64,000 bases of DNA from Neurospora tetrasperma FGSC 2508. Its lineage: Eukaryota > Ascomycota > Sordariomycetes > Sordariales > Sordariaceae. Under the pieces are notes generated by a model that had not been told where the DNA came from, did not search any database, and saw only the letters and a program-made list of their open reading frames with translations. The stretch covers positions 3,023,215 through 3,087,214 of the forward strand of contig NW_009799179.1 of assembly GCF_000213175.1 (NCBI RefSeq), in the 5' to 3' direction. Positions 1 through 11,708 of the stretch are shown here, piece after piece; within the stretch, counting starts at the first letter, position 1; each line of letters begins with the position of its first letter. Both the position numbers and the translations under genes were made by a program.

Positions 1-59
1 TCCCAACGAAGGATAATAATATTATAAGTCGATTTATAACGAAAGAAGGGGGTTTCTAA

Positions 60-1000
60 TATTTTAGTATTATTATATAGATAAATACAATTTTTAACAC
101 TTCTAATACTTCTAGTACTTTTAATATTTCTAGTATTTCTAGTATTTTTAGTATATAATTCAATTTCATACAAATAAATCTATCTCTCCCTTCTATACTT
201 TCTACCGCCGCCTAAATACAATACCCGTCTCTCTATATTTAACTAACTTATTAATATATAACTCCCTATACTCTTTATTAATATTATTAAATTAATCTAT
301 TACCAACTTTACATTCTTAAAATAATTATAAATCTATTATACTCTATACCCTACATCCTATACTAGTTGCTTAAGGAACGTAATAAAATCGTTATCTAAT
401 ATTTTATTACCGCCCTCGTTATAATATACCTGCTTAAACTACCGCTTAAAGTTGCTAAAATATACTTTGATAGGGTTGAATTCGGGAGAGTATAATAATA
501 AATACTACAATAGAACCCCCTCCTAATTATATACGTACTAGAATTTAATACGGGGGTATTAGCTAGCGTTATTTATTATTAAAATACTATTACAACCGGG
601 AAATAAATTTATTTTAGGGAGTAAGTATTTCACTATCTAGTTCCAAACCCTAGTTAAATCTATTATACTTCTAAATACTAATATATTAAGTAATCCATCT
701 ACTATAATAGCTAGGAAGAAGTTATACTACGTACTATGGATAAATTTATTTAATACTATTGTAATAACACTATAGGGTACTGATGCGGGAGCTCTAGAGT
801 ATGTAAAAATATTGTATTATGAAGAGTAATGCCCTCTAAGAAGGTTAATAAGAACGACTGCCTTAAAATAGGATTGATATATCCTATAGTAGTCGTTATT
901 TTATCGGGCAAAGAAGCGCAAGCCCGGTAGGCAAGTGCCTGCTGGGAGGGGTGAGTCAATAACTTTTACCACCAGAAATCTATATAAATATATTCGTCCG
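60..1000 (-). mobile_element. Tc1/mariner-type transposase relic (RIP-mutated)
   Basis: Read on the minus strand, this stretch carries the recognisable C-terminal half of a DDE_3 (Tc1/mariner) transposase. A segment at about 563-610 reads like the family's 'LIMDNAS' motif, and one at about 470-510 reads like 'YSPEFNPI', the usual lead-in to the third acidic residue. These two motifs have the order and spacing seen in fungal Tc1-like transposases. The frame is interrupted by many stops and the base composition is RIP-like, so the copy is dead. A short tandem repeat at 98-160 lies at the C-terminal side and may encode a degenerate leucine/glutamate-rich tail. Terminal inverted repeats were not found, so the ends given are approximate. 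Confidence 0.6.
98..160. repeat. short tandem repeat, TTCTAGTAT-like unit
   Basis: A run of imperfect 9-bp units (CTTCTAGTA / TTTCTAGTAT) lies at the C-terminal side of the transposase relic. It may be part of the old coding sequence or a simple-sequence expansion within it. Confidence 0.5.
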
Positions 1001-1379
1001 GTATTAAATGCCGGCGCATAGAAAAAAATTTACTATCCTTAGTAATTATTACTTTCTTCTTTTATTAATTTGTTCCCAACAATATTTTTCTCCTTTAATC
1101 TGTCTATTCCTTATTCTATACGTCCTCCGGTCTATTTATCCGTTGCACCCTCCAATTATTTCTATATTACGTGCTTGCTCCTCTACTATGGTTCGAGCTT
1201 AGGTTATTTTATTTGCCAATACTCCCTAATAAACTCCGGTACATTTATATCCTTTTTTTTAACCTAATCATTATATTTATTACTCTAATTTTTCTATTTA
1301 ACCCAATATTGTAGCCCTCCGTCGTCTTTGTATTTTAAAATAGTTTGTACTTTGTAAATGTTATTTCCATCGAATTATT

Positions 1380-1965
1380 TATCTTCGACGGGCTTAGGGG
1401 GCAATTATTATTTTAAAAAGGGATCTTCTCCCTCGGCGGTTGTACGAAGGTAGGCTATAGAAATAATTAAGTAAATTCGCTATTATATAAGTAAATCTAA
1501 CTTATATATTAGGCGGTTTACTCTTCGTTTAATTTTAAATAGGCTGCTTTATTATTATAATAGTTTATAAGGGGGGGTTCTAGGTAAGTAGTACTTCTAG
1601 TATAATTTAAGGTAGATTATATCGCCTTCTTTAAATTTGATAGTAGTGTCAATTGAATTATATTGTCTTTTAATTATAGCGGCGGCGAAGTCTATAGTTA
1701 AGGCTACGTCCTTATAAATATAGTTTCTTAAAATTGTATAATTAAATTCGGAGATTCTAGCAGTATAAATAAAATTAATAGGATTTAGTAGTTTAAATCT
1801 ATATAGTATCTCGTAGGGTAAAGTTTTAATAGGGGAGGATAGTATACCATTGAAATTCTATTAAAGGGCTAGTAAAATGTCGATTTATAGTTAATTAGAA
1901 TATTTAAAATAATAATACTATAGTATAATTTCAACTATTTAATTCTTTCTTAAGCTCTTACTTAG
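1380..1965 (-). mobile_element. Ty3/gypsy polyprotein fragment (integrase C-terminal part), fossil
   Basis: The minus strand of this block reads as the C-terminal part of a Ty3/gypsy integrase. Its layout, including shared nucleotide stretches around 'GAAGTCTATAGT' and 'AAGTAGTA', parallels 2900-3480 inside the larger element. The two blocks are clearly diverged, so this is a separate, older or differently sourced copy. It is RIP-mutated, broken many times and lacks most of its element. A TGTAACGACC sequence at 1970, where the similarity ends, could be the start of another LTR, but this is only a suggestion. Confidence 0.5.
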
Positions 1966-2282
1966 AAGTATTGTAACGACCGATGCCCTCTTTCGCCTAA
2001 CTAATCTTCGGCCTAGTAATATTAGAGTATTTAACGAGATAGGTTCGCGGGAAGGATAATCCGGCGCCGCGTTGTAGCAGTATGCTAGTATAGGACTCTA
2101 CAACTATTAGCTACGACGGAGTAGAATTTATATTAGTATAAAAGAGGTTCGAAGGAGCTTCGTTCTTTATAGTCGGTAACTATTAATATATCTTTAAATT
2201 AACCCCTAACTTACCGTCCCCTATATATAGCTACGACCGTAGTTACCTTAGCCTACCTTCCTCCTACGTTCTAATATCTAAT

Positions 2283-2287
2283 TCTAG
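2283..2287. repeat. target-site duplication TCTAG (left copy)
   Basis: TCTAG sits directly outside the left LTR and matches the five bases directly outside the right LTR (11249-11253). A perfect 5-bp duplication is what Ty3/gypsy integration produces, and it fixes the element's ends. Confidence 0.85.
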
Positions 2288-2600
2288 TAATACGGGTAAC
2301 CGGAGTGCTCTGCAAATAATAGTATAATGATATTTGAAAGCGTTATAAAAGATAATATAGAAGGAAGAATTAGAAGCTAACGGCTTGCCTAGAGGGCGCG
2401 CTTTATAAGGCCTTCTTATCTTATTATAGACCCAACTATTTAATTAGGTTTACGACCTGCCTGCCGGACTTAAGCGCCCAATGGCGTAGGTCCCTAGCGG
2501 TAGCCTATATACACGTTTGGCCGGGCGGGCCAATTATACGTAACTGGCCACACTATAGCCTTATCTAATCTATATATAATAATACGACTATCCGGTATTA
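2288..2600 (-). repeat. 3' LTR of the Ty3/gypsy fossil
   Basis: This repeat begins TAATACGGG and ends CCGGTATTA, so its termini are mutated versions of a TGATAC../..GTATCA inverted pair. It aligns over its full length with 10936-11248. The differences seen are mostly C/T and G/A transitions. GC-rich islands such as GGCCGGGCGGGCC survive, because RIP acts mainly on CpA. Confidence 0.9.
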
Positions 2601-5600
2601 AGTCCCGGTTTATAAAAGAAATTTCTAATATCCTCATTAGAATGCCCTCACTTCTTGGTCTAACTACGAGTAATACGTTTAGTACAACGCTTATCCTATT
2701 TACTACGTCCTCCCTTCCGTACCTAATATTCTTTAATTAATTCTTTTACATTATATAACTCTTCTTCAATCTTCTAACAATTGTATTAATAATTATAACT
2801 AAACTATTTAATATAATATTAGTACGTTCTATTGCTTATAAGCTTATAATTTAATAGAATTTCGACTTTGTAGTTGGTACCGTTTTTATTATCGGAGTTT
2901 TAAAAATCCTCGACGGGATTGGGAGGTGGAGCGGTTCGGTTAAAAGGATTATTTCCTTTGGGGGTAAGCTTCAAGTATATAATGGAAATAATTAGGTAAA
3001 TCTTTATTTCTTCGAGGAGTTCTAATTTATATATAAATTTATTAATTTTGTAAATAATTTTAAATAGTCCTACACATTATTATAATAGTTTTTTCGAAGG
3101 ACGATTTAGTAAGTAGTACCCTTTATACAATTTGAAAAATACTTCGTTACTAATATTTAATTCGAATTGTCGGTAGTTAACGTTATAGCGACGCTTAGTA
3201 TCGGTAATAGCGAAGTCTATAGTAAGGTGAATATCTTTTCGAATATAGTTGCAAAGGACTTTATAGTCTTATATTTCCTTAGTAGTTATATTACCGGTAA
3301 TTAGATTGATAGGAGCTATTAATTTATAGCCGAAAAGGTATTTATATAGGCAGGCTTTAATAGCTTTTATATAGGTACTATTGAGGTTCTATTGTAAATA
3401 AATAATTATATTAAATTATATTTTATTTGGGTAGTAGAAGATATAGAATTATTATACTATTTCGATAGTTTAGTTCTTACATTCTACTAGTCCGTCTCCC
3501 TAAGGGTAATATACGGTAGTTATTAATAATTTGGTATTTATAACTTTCTATATATTTTTCTATAATACTAATATAAATTTGCAGTTTCGGTTAGAAATAA
3601 TAGCAATTAGTATTCCCTAATTATATAGTAGTAATATACGAATAAGGATTTTTCTTTAGTCTTTAGCAGTATATATAGAGTATTTAAGAATAAACAAAGA
3701 TTGTTTAGAAGATTTATCAGTTATAGGCGCTATATAATTAAATATATTATATTTTTTTAAATACTAAGGGGTATTAATAGCCGATATTTTCAGGAGGCCG
3801 ACGATAAAATCGATAGCAATTATTCGTATTAGTAGGGTATTCTCGGGTTAAATTAGCTAGTAATCTCTAATTAGTACGTTTCTATCAGTTTAGTTAAGGT
3901 TGTATGCTAGGTATTTTTAAATATAGTCTTTAATTAATCGGGTTTTATTAGGAAAAGAGAGGGTTTTTAAATTGTATATTATATAATCTCTATCGAAGTA
4001 ATACTTCTTGTTATGTATAGATTAGAGGATTTCCTTAATGTAATTAAATAGTATATAGAGATTTTTAAATTTATTATTCTATTAATTATAGATTAAATTG
4101 TGCTTATTTATAAAGAATAGATATCCGGGCCGGTGAAAAAAGCTACTATCCTCGGTAGTATAGTCCTTTAAGTCGTTAACGACGGTTGAAAATTTTATAT
4201 TGGATTTATAGCCGTCGATAAAACGTTTGTATATTACTTTATTTATTTAAGCCTTAGTATAAATATAAAAGACCTTTTAATTGTAGCGTTCTTCACTTAT
4301 ATACTAAATATTATTTAAAATTGCTTCGCCTTTAAGATTACTATTATTATCCTTTATTTTTAAGCGACTCAATATATCTAATAGGAAATTGAGCTTTCTA
4401 AGTAAGTAATAGACTTTAATATTGTATTAAAATAGGTAAATTAATATATTAATTAGGCGTTAATTTACTCTATTTATCGAGGAGGTTCGTAAGTTGGTTT
4501 GTTCTATAATCTCTTTTGTTGTAGAATAGTTAATTAAAACGATAATTATCTTATTATAAGAATAAATCTAAGTACGTAACCATCTAACGGCCTAGATTAG
4601 GTATACAACTTCTAACTTTAATAGCCTATATTTAATTTTAGCTAAAGTTAATACTTTATTTAGAAATATAATAGGTAAGATTTGGTTTGAGGAAATACTT
4701 AATCCGGGAATTTAATTATAATTTCCTTTGAAGTAGAATATTACAATACCAAAATTTCTCTCGAAGGATCTATCTATCTATAAGAAGGCTTATTAATTTA
4801 GGTCGAAATAGTTGAGTATAATTAGGTTATTGCAAATAGCGTTCTATAGTACTTCAAACATAGCGAGCTCTTATTTAGTAGGTTCGAATTTAGTCTTTAT
4901 ATAGTAAGCTATTCGCTTCCTATAGTTATCTATTTTATTTGCTTTTCTACCTTCGGCTAGTAGTATAATTTTTCTATTTTATAGTAGCTTAACGAATTAA
5001 GTATAGTAAGGTATTAAATATCGAAGAAACCTACTTCTATTAATATATTGCTCGAAGGCCTTTAATTATTTTAGAACAGCTAGGTTGCGTATTACTACGA
5101 TTCTTTCTACCGTAATTAATAGGCCTAAAGAGTCTATATAGAAGCTAAGGAGCTCAATACTCGGGTAGCCGAAGTATAATTTCTTAGACGATAGTATAAT
5201 ATTTTTATTCGTAAAAATTTCGAAGATTATTATAAGATAGGTAATATATTTATTGGCTGTACTAGAGGTAATAATAATATTGTTAATATGTACCTAGTAG
5301 TATACTTTATAATCTTTAAATAGTATATTTATAAATTATTAAATATAAGTTAGTATATTCTTAAAACCTATTTAGACTACTATAGGTTGCTCTAGACTAT
5401 AATAAATAATAAGGGTAAATTTATTATAATATTTCTACTATATACTAAATTAATAGAAAAAGGATATTGCATTAATAATTGTAATAAAAAGCTTACTTCG
5501 GATAAATATAATAATCTCGCCTTAGAGTAGTAGAGGGTAATTATTAAATATTATAACGCTATTAAGCGTTTTTACATCGATAATTAACTGACCTTTCGAC

Positions 5601-8330
5601 CTAAATTTAATTATTCTCCAAACTACGAATATTAAATAGGTAAATAGCGTTACACGAAGAACGTATTTTATTTTACTTTACTTATAGAGTACGTTAAAGA
5701 TTTCGTTAATTATAGTTTGGTCTTTCTTATTTAATAGGTATATTTTCATTATAATTCTTTACTTTTAATAGCCCTCTACAAGTAGGATTCTTATTATATC
5801 TTTTAGCAATATATTAATAATTCCTCCTTCCTTCTATAAATTAGGGAAAATTATTATAATTTCTTTTAATACTTTAACTAGGTTTAGGTCAATTGTATAA
5901 ATATATATACCTTCGTTAGTAATAATCTCCGGAATTTCTTCTATACAAATACCTAGTATTGAATATTTTTCGGGAACGTTCGGCAATTTTAGTATATTAA
6001 CCGCCGGGTTACAATATTATTCAGGGCTTAGTTTATTAGAGAGAAGAATTTTAATATTTAGCGGTAGTAGAAGGTTCTTAGTAATTTACTCTACTACGTC
6101 CGTAAGTATAATATTTAGGTTATTCTTAAGAATGGCCAGCGCTTATTCAATAATTGCAGCGGTATTGAAATTAGCCTATAAAATTATAAAGAAATTATTA
6201 TTTTTATATTTGCCGATCGATCTAATGTAGAAGTTTTTTAGGATATTTATAATTACGTCGAATATATTCTTTATAGGGATTAGCCGGGGGGATTTAGCGT
6301 TAATAATTGTATAGGGAATTACTATATATTGTAACGTAAAGGTAAAAGAATAATTCTTTAATAAGGGTTTATAATAAATTAATACTATAGTTTATTCGCT
6401 TAGTAGTAGTAATACCTTTTTATTAATTGTAACCTTCTTATTATATTTATTAAACCTCTTAACTACCGAGAAGTTTATTACAAAATTGTTTTTAGGAAAG
6501 CGGATTAATTCGGCCTTATAATTAATATTAATTTATTATAGGTAGAGAAAAGAATTTACGAATAGAATATTTAGCGCTAAATTATTTATTATTTAAACAT
6601 TTATTTTAGTCTTAAGTAAAGTATTTTTACTATTTTAATTAATATTTAGGAAATATATTATAAAGGTAGTTTATTCTTTTAGTTTAATTAATTCATTACC
6701 TACCCCTCGGACTACTATTGAGTAGTTTATTGAAATAGAGTATTAAAAACTGAGTAGGATTTTTTGGTCGATAATACTACGCCTCGCACTTAGGTCGAAA
6801 TAGACTTTAAAATCCTCGCTTTCTAGTATAGTCTTTACTTTAATATGTAAGTAGGTATAATTTAATAGTAGGTTACTAATTAGGTTTTCACTTAAATATA
6901 TTTTCGATTCCTTAATTTTATAGTCCGTAGGGCTGCTAGTATAGTATATAACTTTTAATACTTTCTCCTTCTCTTTATAAGTATCTATTAAAATATATTT
7001 ATATTTCTTAATATATTTGAAAACAGCGTTCCGTAATAGGTATATTAAATAATATTAGTTGTAAATTCTCTAAATAATAGGGATTTTAGAGAGCGGTTAG
7101 ATAGTTTTATATTTAATTGCTTTGTAGGGTAAATATTACTTTATATAGTACTTCTTTAATAATGTAGAATTAAACTCTTTAAAGTATTTGTAATAAGTTA
7201 ATTCTCTATTATATATATAATAAACGTTACTAGCGTTACTATTTAAGTTTAAATCTTCTATAAATATTATATTATTTTATTTAATAGCTTTATTAGGGTT
7301 ATCCTTTTACTCCTTAATATCTTTAGCGTAATAAGTACGGTTTATTTTATTATTTCTACCTCCTTTAATCCTATTATTGCGGCGGTTATTTTGGCGATTA
7401 TTGTAATAAGTATCTTAACAATTATTATAACGGTCGCTACGTTGGTCGTTACGGCGGTTAGTACATTAATTATTACAACGGTTAATCCGGCGGTTATAGT
7501 CGTTATAACGCGAATTACAACCGGTAATCTTAGAATTACAATTATAGTATTAACGGGAATTATTATACGTTAAATCGTTAGTCGTATAATTTATAGGATT
7601 TATAATAGTATAGGAAGATTTAAGGAGAATATTAGGGTATTTATTTTTAGTTATAAATACGAGAAGTTCCTTAGTATTATTAATCTCTACTATATAATCG
7701 GTTGGGAAACTTACTTTACGGGGAGGGCGCAATAGAGTCTTAATATAAGTATCTATACTACTCTAAATATATATTGCAATACTATACTAATTATTTTTTA
7801 TTTTAGAGAATATACCTATTATACGAATTAATTATAGTTTCTTTATAATATATATTGAGATTGCGTTCTTGTTTATAGTAACGTCCCTCAAAATAATAAT
7901 CTTTTAATTAAATTTACAAATAATAGTAGTAGAATTTAATTTAAAACAAATAATTAATCTATTATATAAATTATTAAATCCTTTACTTCGTATTGTATAG
8001 TGTTAATTTAATTTAAACTAATTATACTATTATAATAGCGCTATTCCTTATAATAATTAGGGGAAGAGATAGATTAATTGAATTTCTATTTCCGTTCTAA
8101 AAGTAGGGAAATCTTTTAATATAGATAGGACACAGTTTATAAATATAATTATATTCGTATAAATAACGTTTTTACTATCTTATACTATACTAAGGTTATT
8201 AGGGTCAGAATAATAAGGGTTAAAATAACCGACCTCTTCTTTCTTAATTTTAATATATTCTTGAAAATAGCCTCCGTATATTCTAATTATAGGTTTATTA
8301 TTAAGGGGAAAATTACTACCTCTTCCTTTA

Positions 8331-8424
8331 GGCGGGAAGCTTCCTCCTCTAAGCGGGAAGCCTCCTCCTTTAAGTAGGAAGCCTCCTCCTCTAAGCGGGA
8401 AGCTTCCTCTATTAAGTAGGAAAC
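8331..8424 (-). repeat. 21-bp tandem repeat in the gag-like region
   Basis: About four and a half copies of a 21-bp unit (core GCGGGAAGCTTCCTCCTCTA) lie in tandem. The unit is seven codons long, and on the minus strand it reads as Glu/Ala/Ser/Arg/Leu-rich heptads. That fits a coiled-coil stretch in a gag-like protein. The repeat belongs to the LTR fossil. Confidence 0.7.
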
Positions 8425-10141
8425 CTTTAGGAGATATTAAGTAATAAGTATTACTATTATTATTAGGATTGTTACTACTTAGGGTTCCTACGGTAATTAC
8501 TTTTATAGGTTTATTAGGAGCGCCGTTCTTATAATTAAGGTTTGTATTCGAATTAGTTGTAAGTATAGTTTGTAATGTGGCTATTTAGGCGTTAATATTC
8601 TTTTTTATAGCTTTTATATTTTTAATTACTTATTTAAAGTTTTTCTTCAATTTTTTAAGTATTATATCGGCTGTACGGATTAATATAAATATTCTATAAA
8701 TATTAGGAGTAGGTACCGTAGACCGGTAGAGTTTCAATAAGGTTAGAGTAAATTTCAATCTTTATAATTAAATAAGGATATATTAAAATAGTATAGTATA
8801 AATTATAAGTAGAGCGGGCGGAAGTTTTAGGGTTTTAATTTTGGTTTTAACTATAGGTTTTAAGGGTATAGCTTTAAGCGAGCCGAAGTTATAAATAAGG
8901 ACGGCGGGTTTAAAACCGGTACTACTAATATTATTAATTAGGGGATTTTTGGATATTATACGCTTATATTAGTCTTTAGTAAATATTAGGCTAAGGGGTA
9001 GTTTAATAAAACGAAATATAGGACTATTAGAAGGAGGTTTATTAGTAGGGGTATAATATTAGGTAACTATCCGCTTTAAAATCTTTTAAATTAATTTTAT
9101 CTTTAGAAGACGTAATTCTTCGTCTGTAATAAATTTTAAATATACGCTAGAGAGGGGGGTAAGGGGGGTTCTATTACTAAGTATTTTAATAATTAATAAA
9201 AGTTAATCTTTAATACACTTATTTAATTCGTTAGATTATTTTATTATAGTTCTAAATATAGCGAGATCTACCTATATCGAAATAATTTTACTACTTAACG
9301 AATTGAAGTTAATATTAATTTATATTACTTTAGTACTTATTATAGTAATTTTACTATCGATAGTATTAATTTTTATTTAAATATTATTATTAATTAGTTA
9401 AATAGTTTCGAAATAATTATTTACAAAGTTAATTAATCCTTTAATATTATAGTTTACTATAATAATTTAATTTAATAGGGCGGTAAAGTTGCGGCTTTGT
9501 TAGTTATTAATAAATACCGTTTTATCGATTAGAAATTGTATAGTTCTAACGTCCATTTTAAGACGTTTAGGGGTATTAGGACGCTCTAAATTAGATATAA
9601 ATTCCTCCGTTTCGTATTCCAATTCGTCGGTTACTTCCGCGTTCTCTTTAGTATAATTATAGAGATTATTACATCCTATAATTATAGAATTATAATTATA
9701 GTACATTAAAGGGCGGTCTTTAGTAGGGTAATATTTAAAATACAATATATTATTTTTATTATTAAGGTTAATTTCAGAGGGTATAGCTTCCTTACTACCT
9801 TTAAATATACTCGTCGTAAAATTCGTAATATTTTTAATTTTCGAAGGGGAAGTAGGCTCCTTCTTAAGGGCTTCAACTACTAGTTTAATAGGTTTATTAG
9901 GAGTTATAAGGATAAAGGCCGGTTTTATTAATAATCCGTTAATTATAATTAGTAGATTATTTAATATAATAAAAATTATTTTAATTAGAAATCCCGCGGG
10001 GATTATTTTAGTTAGCAACGTTACGGGGAGTAATTATAGCTTTAGCAGTAAGGATAGAGGCTTAAGTAGTAGTAAAGACAGTAGAGGTAATAGTAATTTT
10101 ATTAATTACTAAAATAATTTATAGGAATTGTACTCAGGGTT

Positions 10142-10237
10142 GGTCGAATTTAATTATTTAGAATTGGTCGAATTTATTTACTTGGAATTAGTCGAGTTTA
10201 TCTACTTAGAATCGGTCGAATTTAATTATTTAATTTT
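10142..10237. repeat. 24-bp tandem repeat, four copies
   Basis: Four copies of a 24-bp unit beginning GGTCGAATTTA start at 10142, 10166, 10190 and 10214. They lie between the gag-like region and the 5' LTR of the fossil element, in its untranslated leader. Their role is unknown. Confidence 0.75.
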
Positions 10238-10935
10238 ATTAAATTACACTACTAAATTAGGAGGTAATTAAATTAACTAGGTAAAGGGTAGTCTACTACG
10301 GGTTGAAGGGTAATTTTTCTACCCAATAATAGTACTATTATAATTAATTAAGCTATTAAAATTATCAGTAAAGCAATTTTTAGTAAAACAATTTTCTTAT
10401 CAAAGCAAATTATTACGCGTAGGTGAATTACTAAGCGGATTGTCAGCTAGACTATAATCGGCTATAGTATTAAAGTTAACTTCCTAATTTATAGTATACT
10501 TAATTACAATTGCCAATAAATAATAGTATTAAAAGTAAATAAGGTATTTAGTAGGATTATAAATAGGAATTTAGGGGGTATTTGAGAATTGAATAATTGG
10601 TAGATAGGGTTACCCTTCGTATCGAGGCCCATAAGTATTCGGATCGGAGTAGTACAATATAATACTCTAATTAATACGAGCTAATATAAGTAAATTAGTA
10701 TAGTATAACGGGGAAGTACAGGGGAAAGTATAAAAGAAGGATAGAAGGGATTTAGAGACGTAAAGGTGAAGGATTGTTTATTATTATTAATTGCGATCGC
10801 AGGGTCGGTATTGTACGATATAGGGTCTTTGCGATTAGAAACTCGAAGTTTAGGAATTAATTAATTCACTTAGTTAAAGGCTTTAATCAAAAGGGGTTTG
10901 GTCTAGTTAATTAATTTTTAATTATAACTACTATT

Positions 10936-11248
10936 TAATACAGGTAACTGGAGTGCTTTGCAAATAATAGTATAATAATATTTGAAAGCGTTGTAAAAGA
11001 TAATGTAGAAGGAAGAATTAAAAGTTAACGGCTTGCCTAGAGGGCGCGCCTTATAAGGCTTTCTTATCTTATCGTAGACCTAATTATTTAATTAGGTCTG
11101 CGACCTGCCTGCCGGACCCAAGCGCCCAATAGCGTAGGTCCCTAGCGGCAGCCTGCATGCACGTCTGGCCGGGCGGGCCAATCACACGTGACTGGCCACA
11201 CTATAGCCTTATCTAATCTATATACAATGATACGACTGTCCGGTATCA
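10936..11248 (-). repeat. 5' LTR of the Ty3/gypsy fossil
   Basis: This is the partner of 2288-2600 and has the same length. It ends in GGTATCA and keeps more CA and TG dinucleotides than the other LTR, for example a TGCATGCACG stretch. It is therefore less RIP-mutated, as expected near the edge of the RIP island. Confidence 0.9.
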
Positions 11249-11253
11249 TCTAG
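11249..11253. repeat. target-site duplication TCTAG (right copy)
   Basis: This is the right-hand copy of the 5-bp duplication flanking the LTR element; it matches 2283-2287 exactly. Confidence 0.85.
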
Positions 11254-11640
11254 CTTTAGCATCGGGTCTTTAGCGGCGGGGGCCTTCCCTTTCTTTTTAA
11301 CGGCGGCCTTTTTAAGAATAATTTTAATAGGAGTAACTTTCTTTTTAGGAGTAGTTTTAAGGATAGCTTTAATAGATTGTTCGGCTTTACAATTCTTCTT
11401 TTTAGGGCAGGAGGAAGTATATTATAGAGTTATTAGGCTAGGATTTTCCTTATCTTAATCTTCATTGAAGTAGACTACTAGCGCGCCGCTTCAAATACGG
11501 GAACGTTTTACACTAGCGGGTTTTAAATTAAATATTATCTTAAGAGGTATTATCGCAATAGATTTGATTAATTACTAGTATTTTAATTACTTTATACGTT
11601 GAAATAGCTTCAAATTAATTTAGAAATTATTATAAAATAA
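11254..11640 (-). mobile_element. remnant of the repeat into which the LTR element inserted
   Basis: This AT-rich flank still shows RIP-type composition. On the minus strand it reads as a lysine-rich, alanine-rich low-complexity protein fragment. It presumably continued into the sequence left of 2283 before the LTR element inserted. Its family cannot be told from what remains. The change to normal composition near 11,640-11,700 marks the edge of the RIP island. Confidence 0.4.
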
Positions 11641-11675
11641 TGAATTTTGTCGAAGTTGTACAATACAGAAGTGCG

Positions 11676-11708
11676 GTGTATGTGTGTGTGTGTATGCACG
11701 CACGCACC
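11676..11708. repeat. TG/CA-rich microsatellite at the RIP boundary
   Basis: A (TG)n run followed by (CGCA)n lies exactly where the RIP-mutated island gives way to unique DNA. It is rich in the very dinucleotides that RIP removes, so it lies outside the mutated tract. Confidence 0.7.

Larger units (their letters stand above)
2288..11248 (-). mobile_element. Ty3/gypsy LTR retrotransposon fossil, nearly full length, RIP-mutated
   Basis: An 8.96-kb element is bounded by two 313-bp direct repeats and a TCTAG duplication. Coding traces run on the minus strand. A gag-like region lies at about 7400-10018, with a heptad-coding tandem repeat at 8331-8424 and an open stretch of 172 codons at 9500-10018. 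The pol region follows towards lower coordinates, with reverse-transcriptase-like sequence near 5280 and an integrase C-terminal part near 2900-3480. The order (integrase last) is that of Ty3/gypsy. The copy is broken at very many sites by RIP-type change and is not functional. Its LTRs still align end to end, which suggests a geologically recent insertion followed by RIP, though RIP makes any age from LTR divergence unreliable. Confidence 0.9.

Noticed and set aside
7391-7573. Ile/Thr/Val-rich plus-strand frame inside the LTR fossil
   Set aside because: It runs against the coding direction of the element and results from RIP-skewed composition.
10142-10237. Possible CRISPR-like array
   Set aside because: The repeats are head-to-tail without unique spacers, inside a fungal retroelement; this is a plain tandem repeat.
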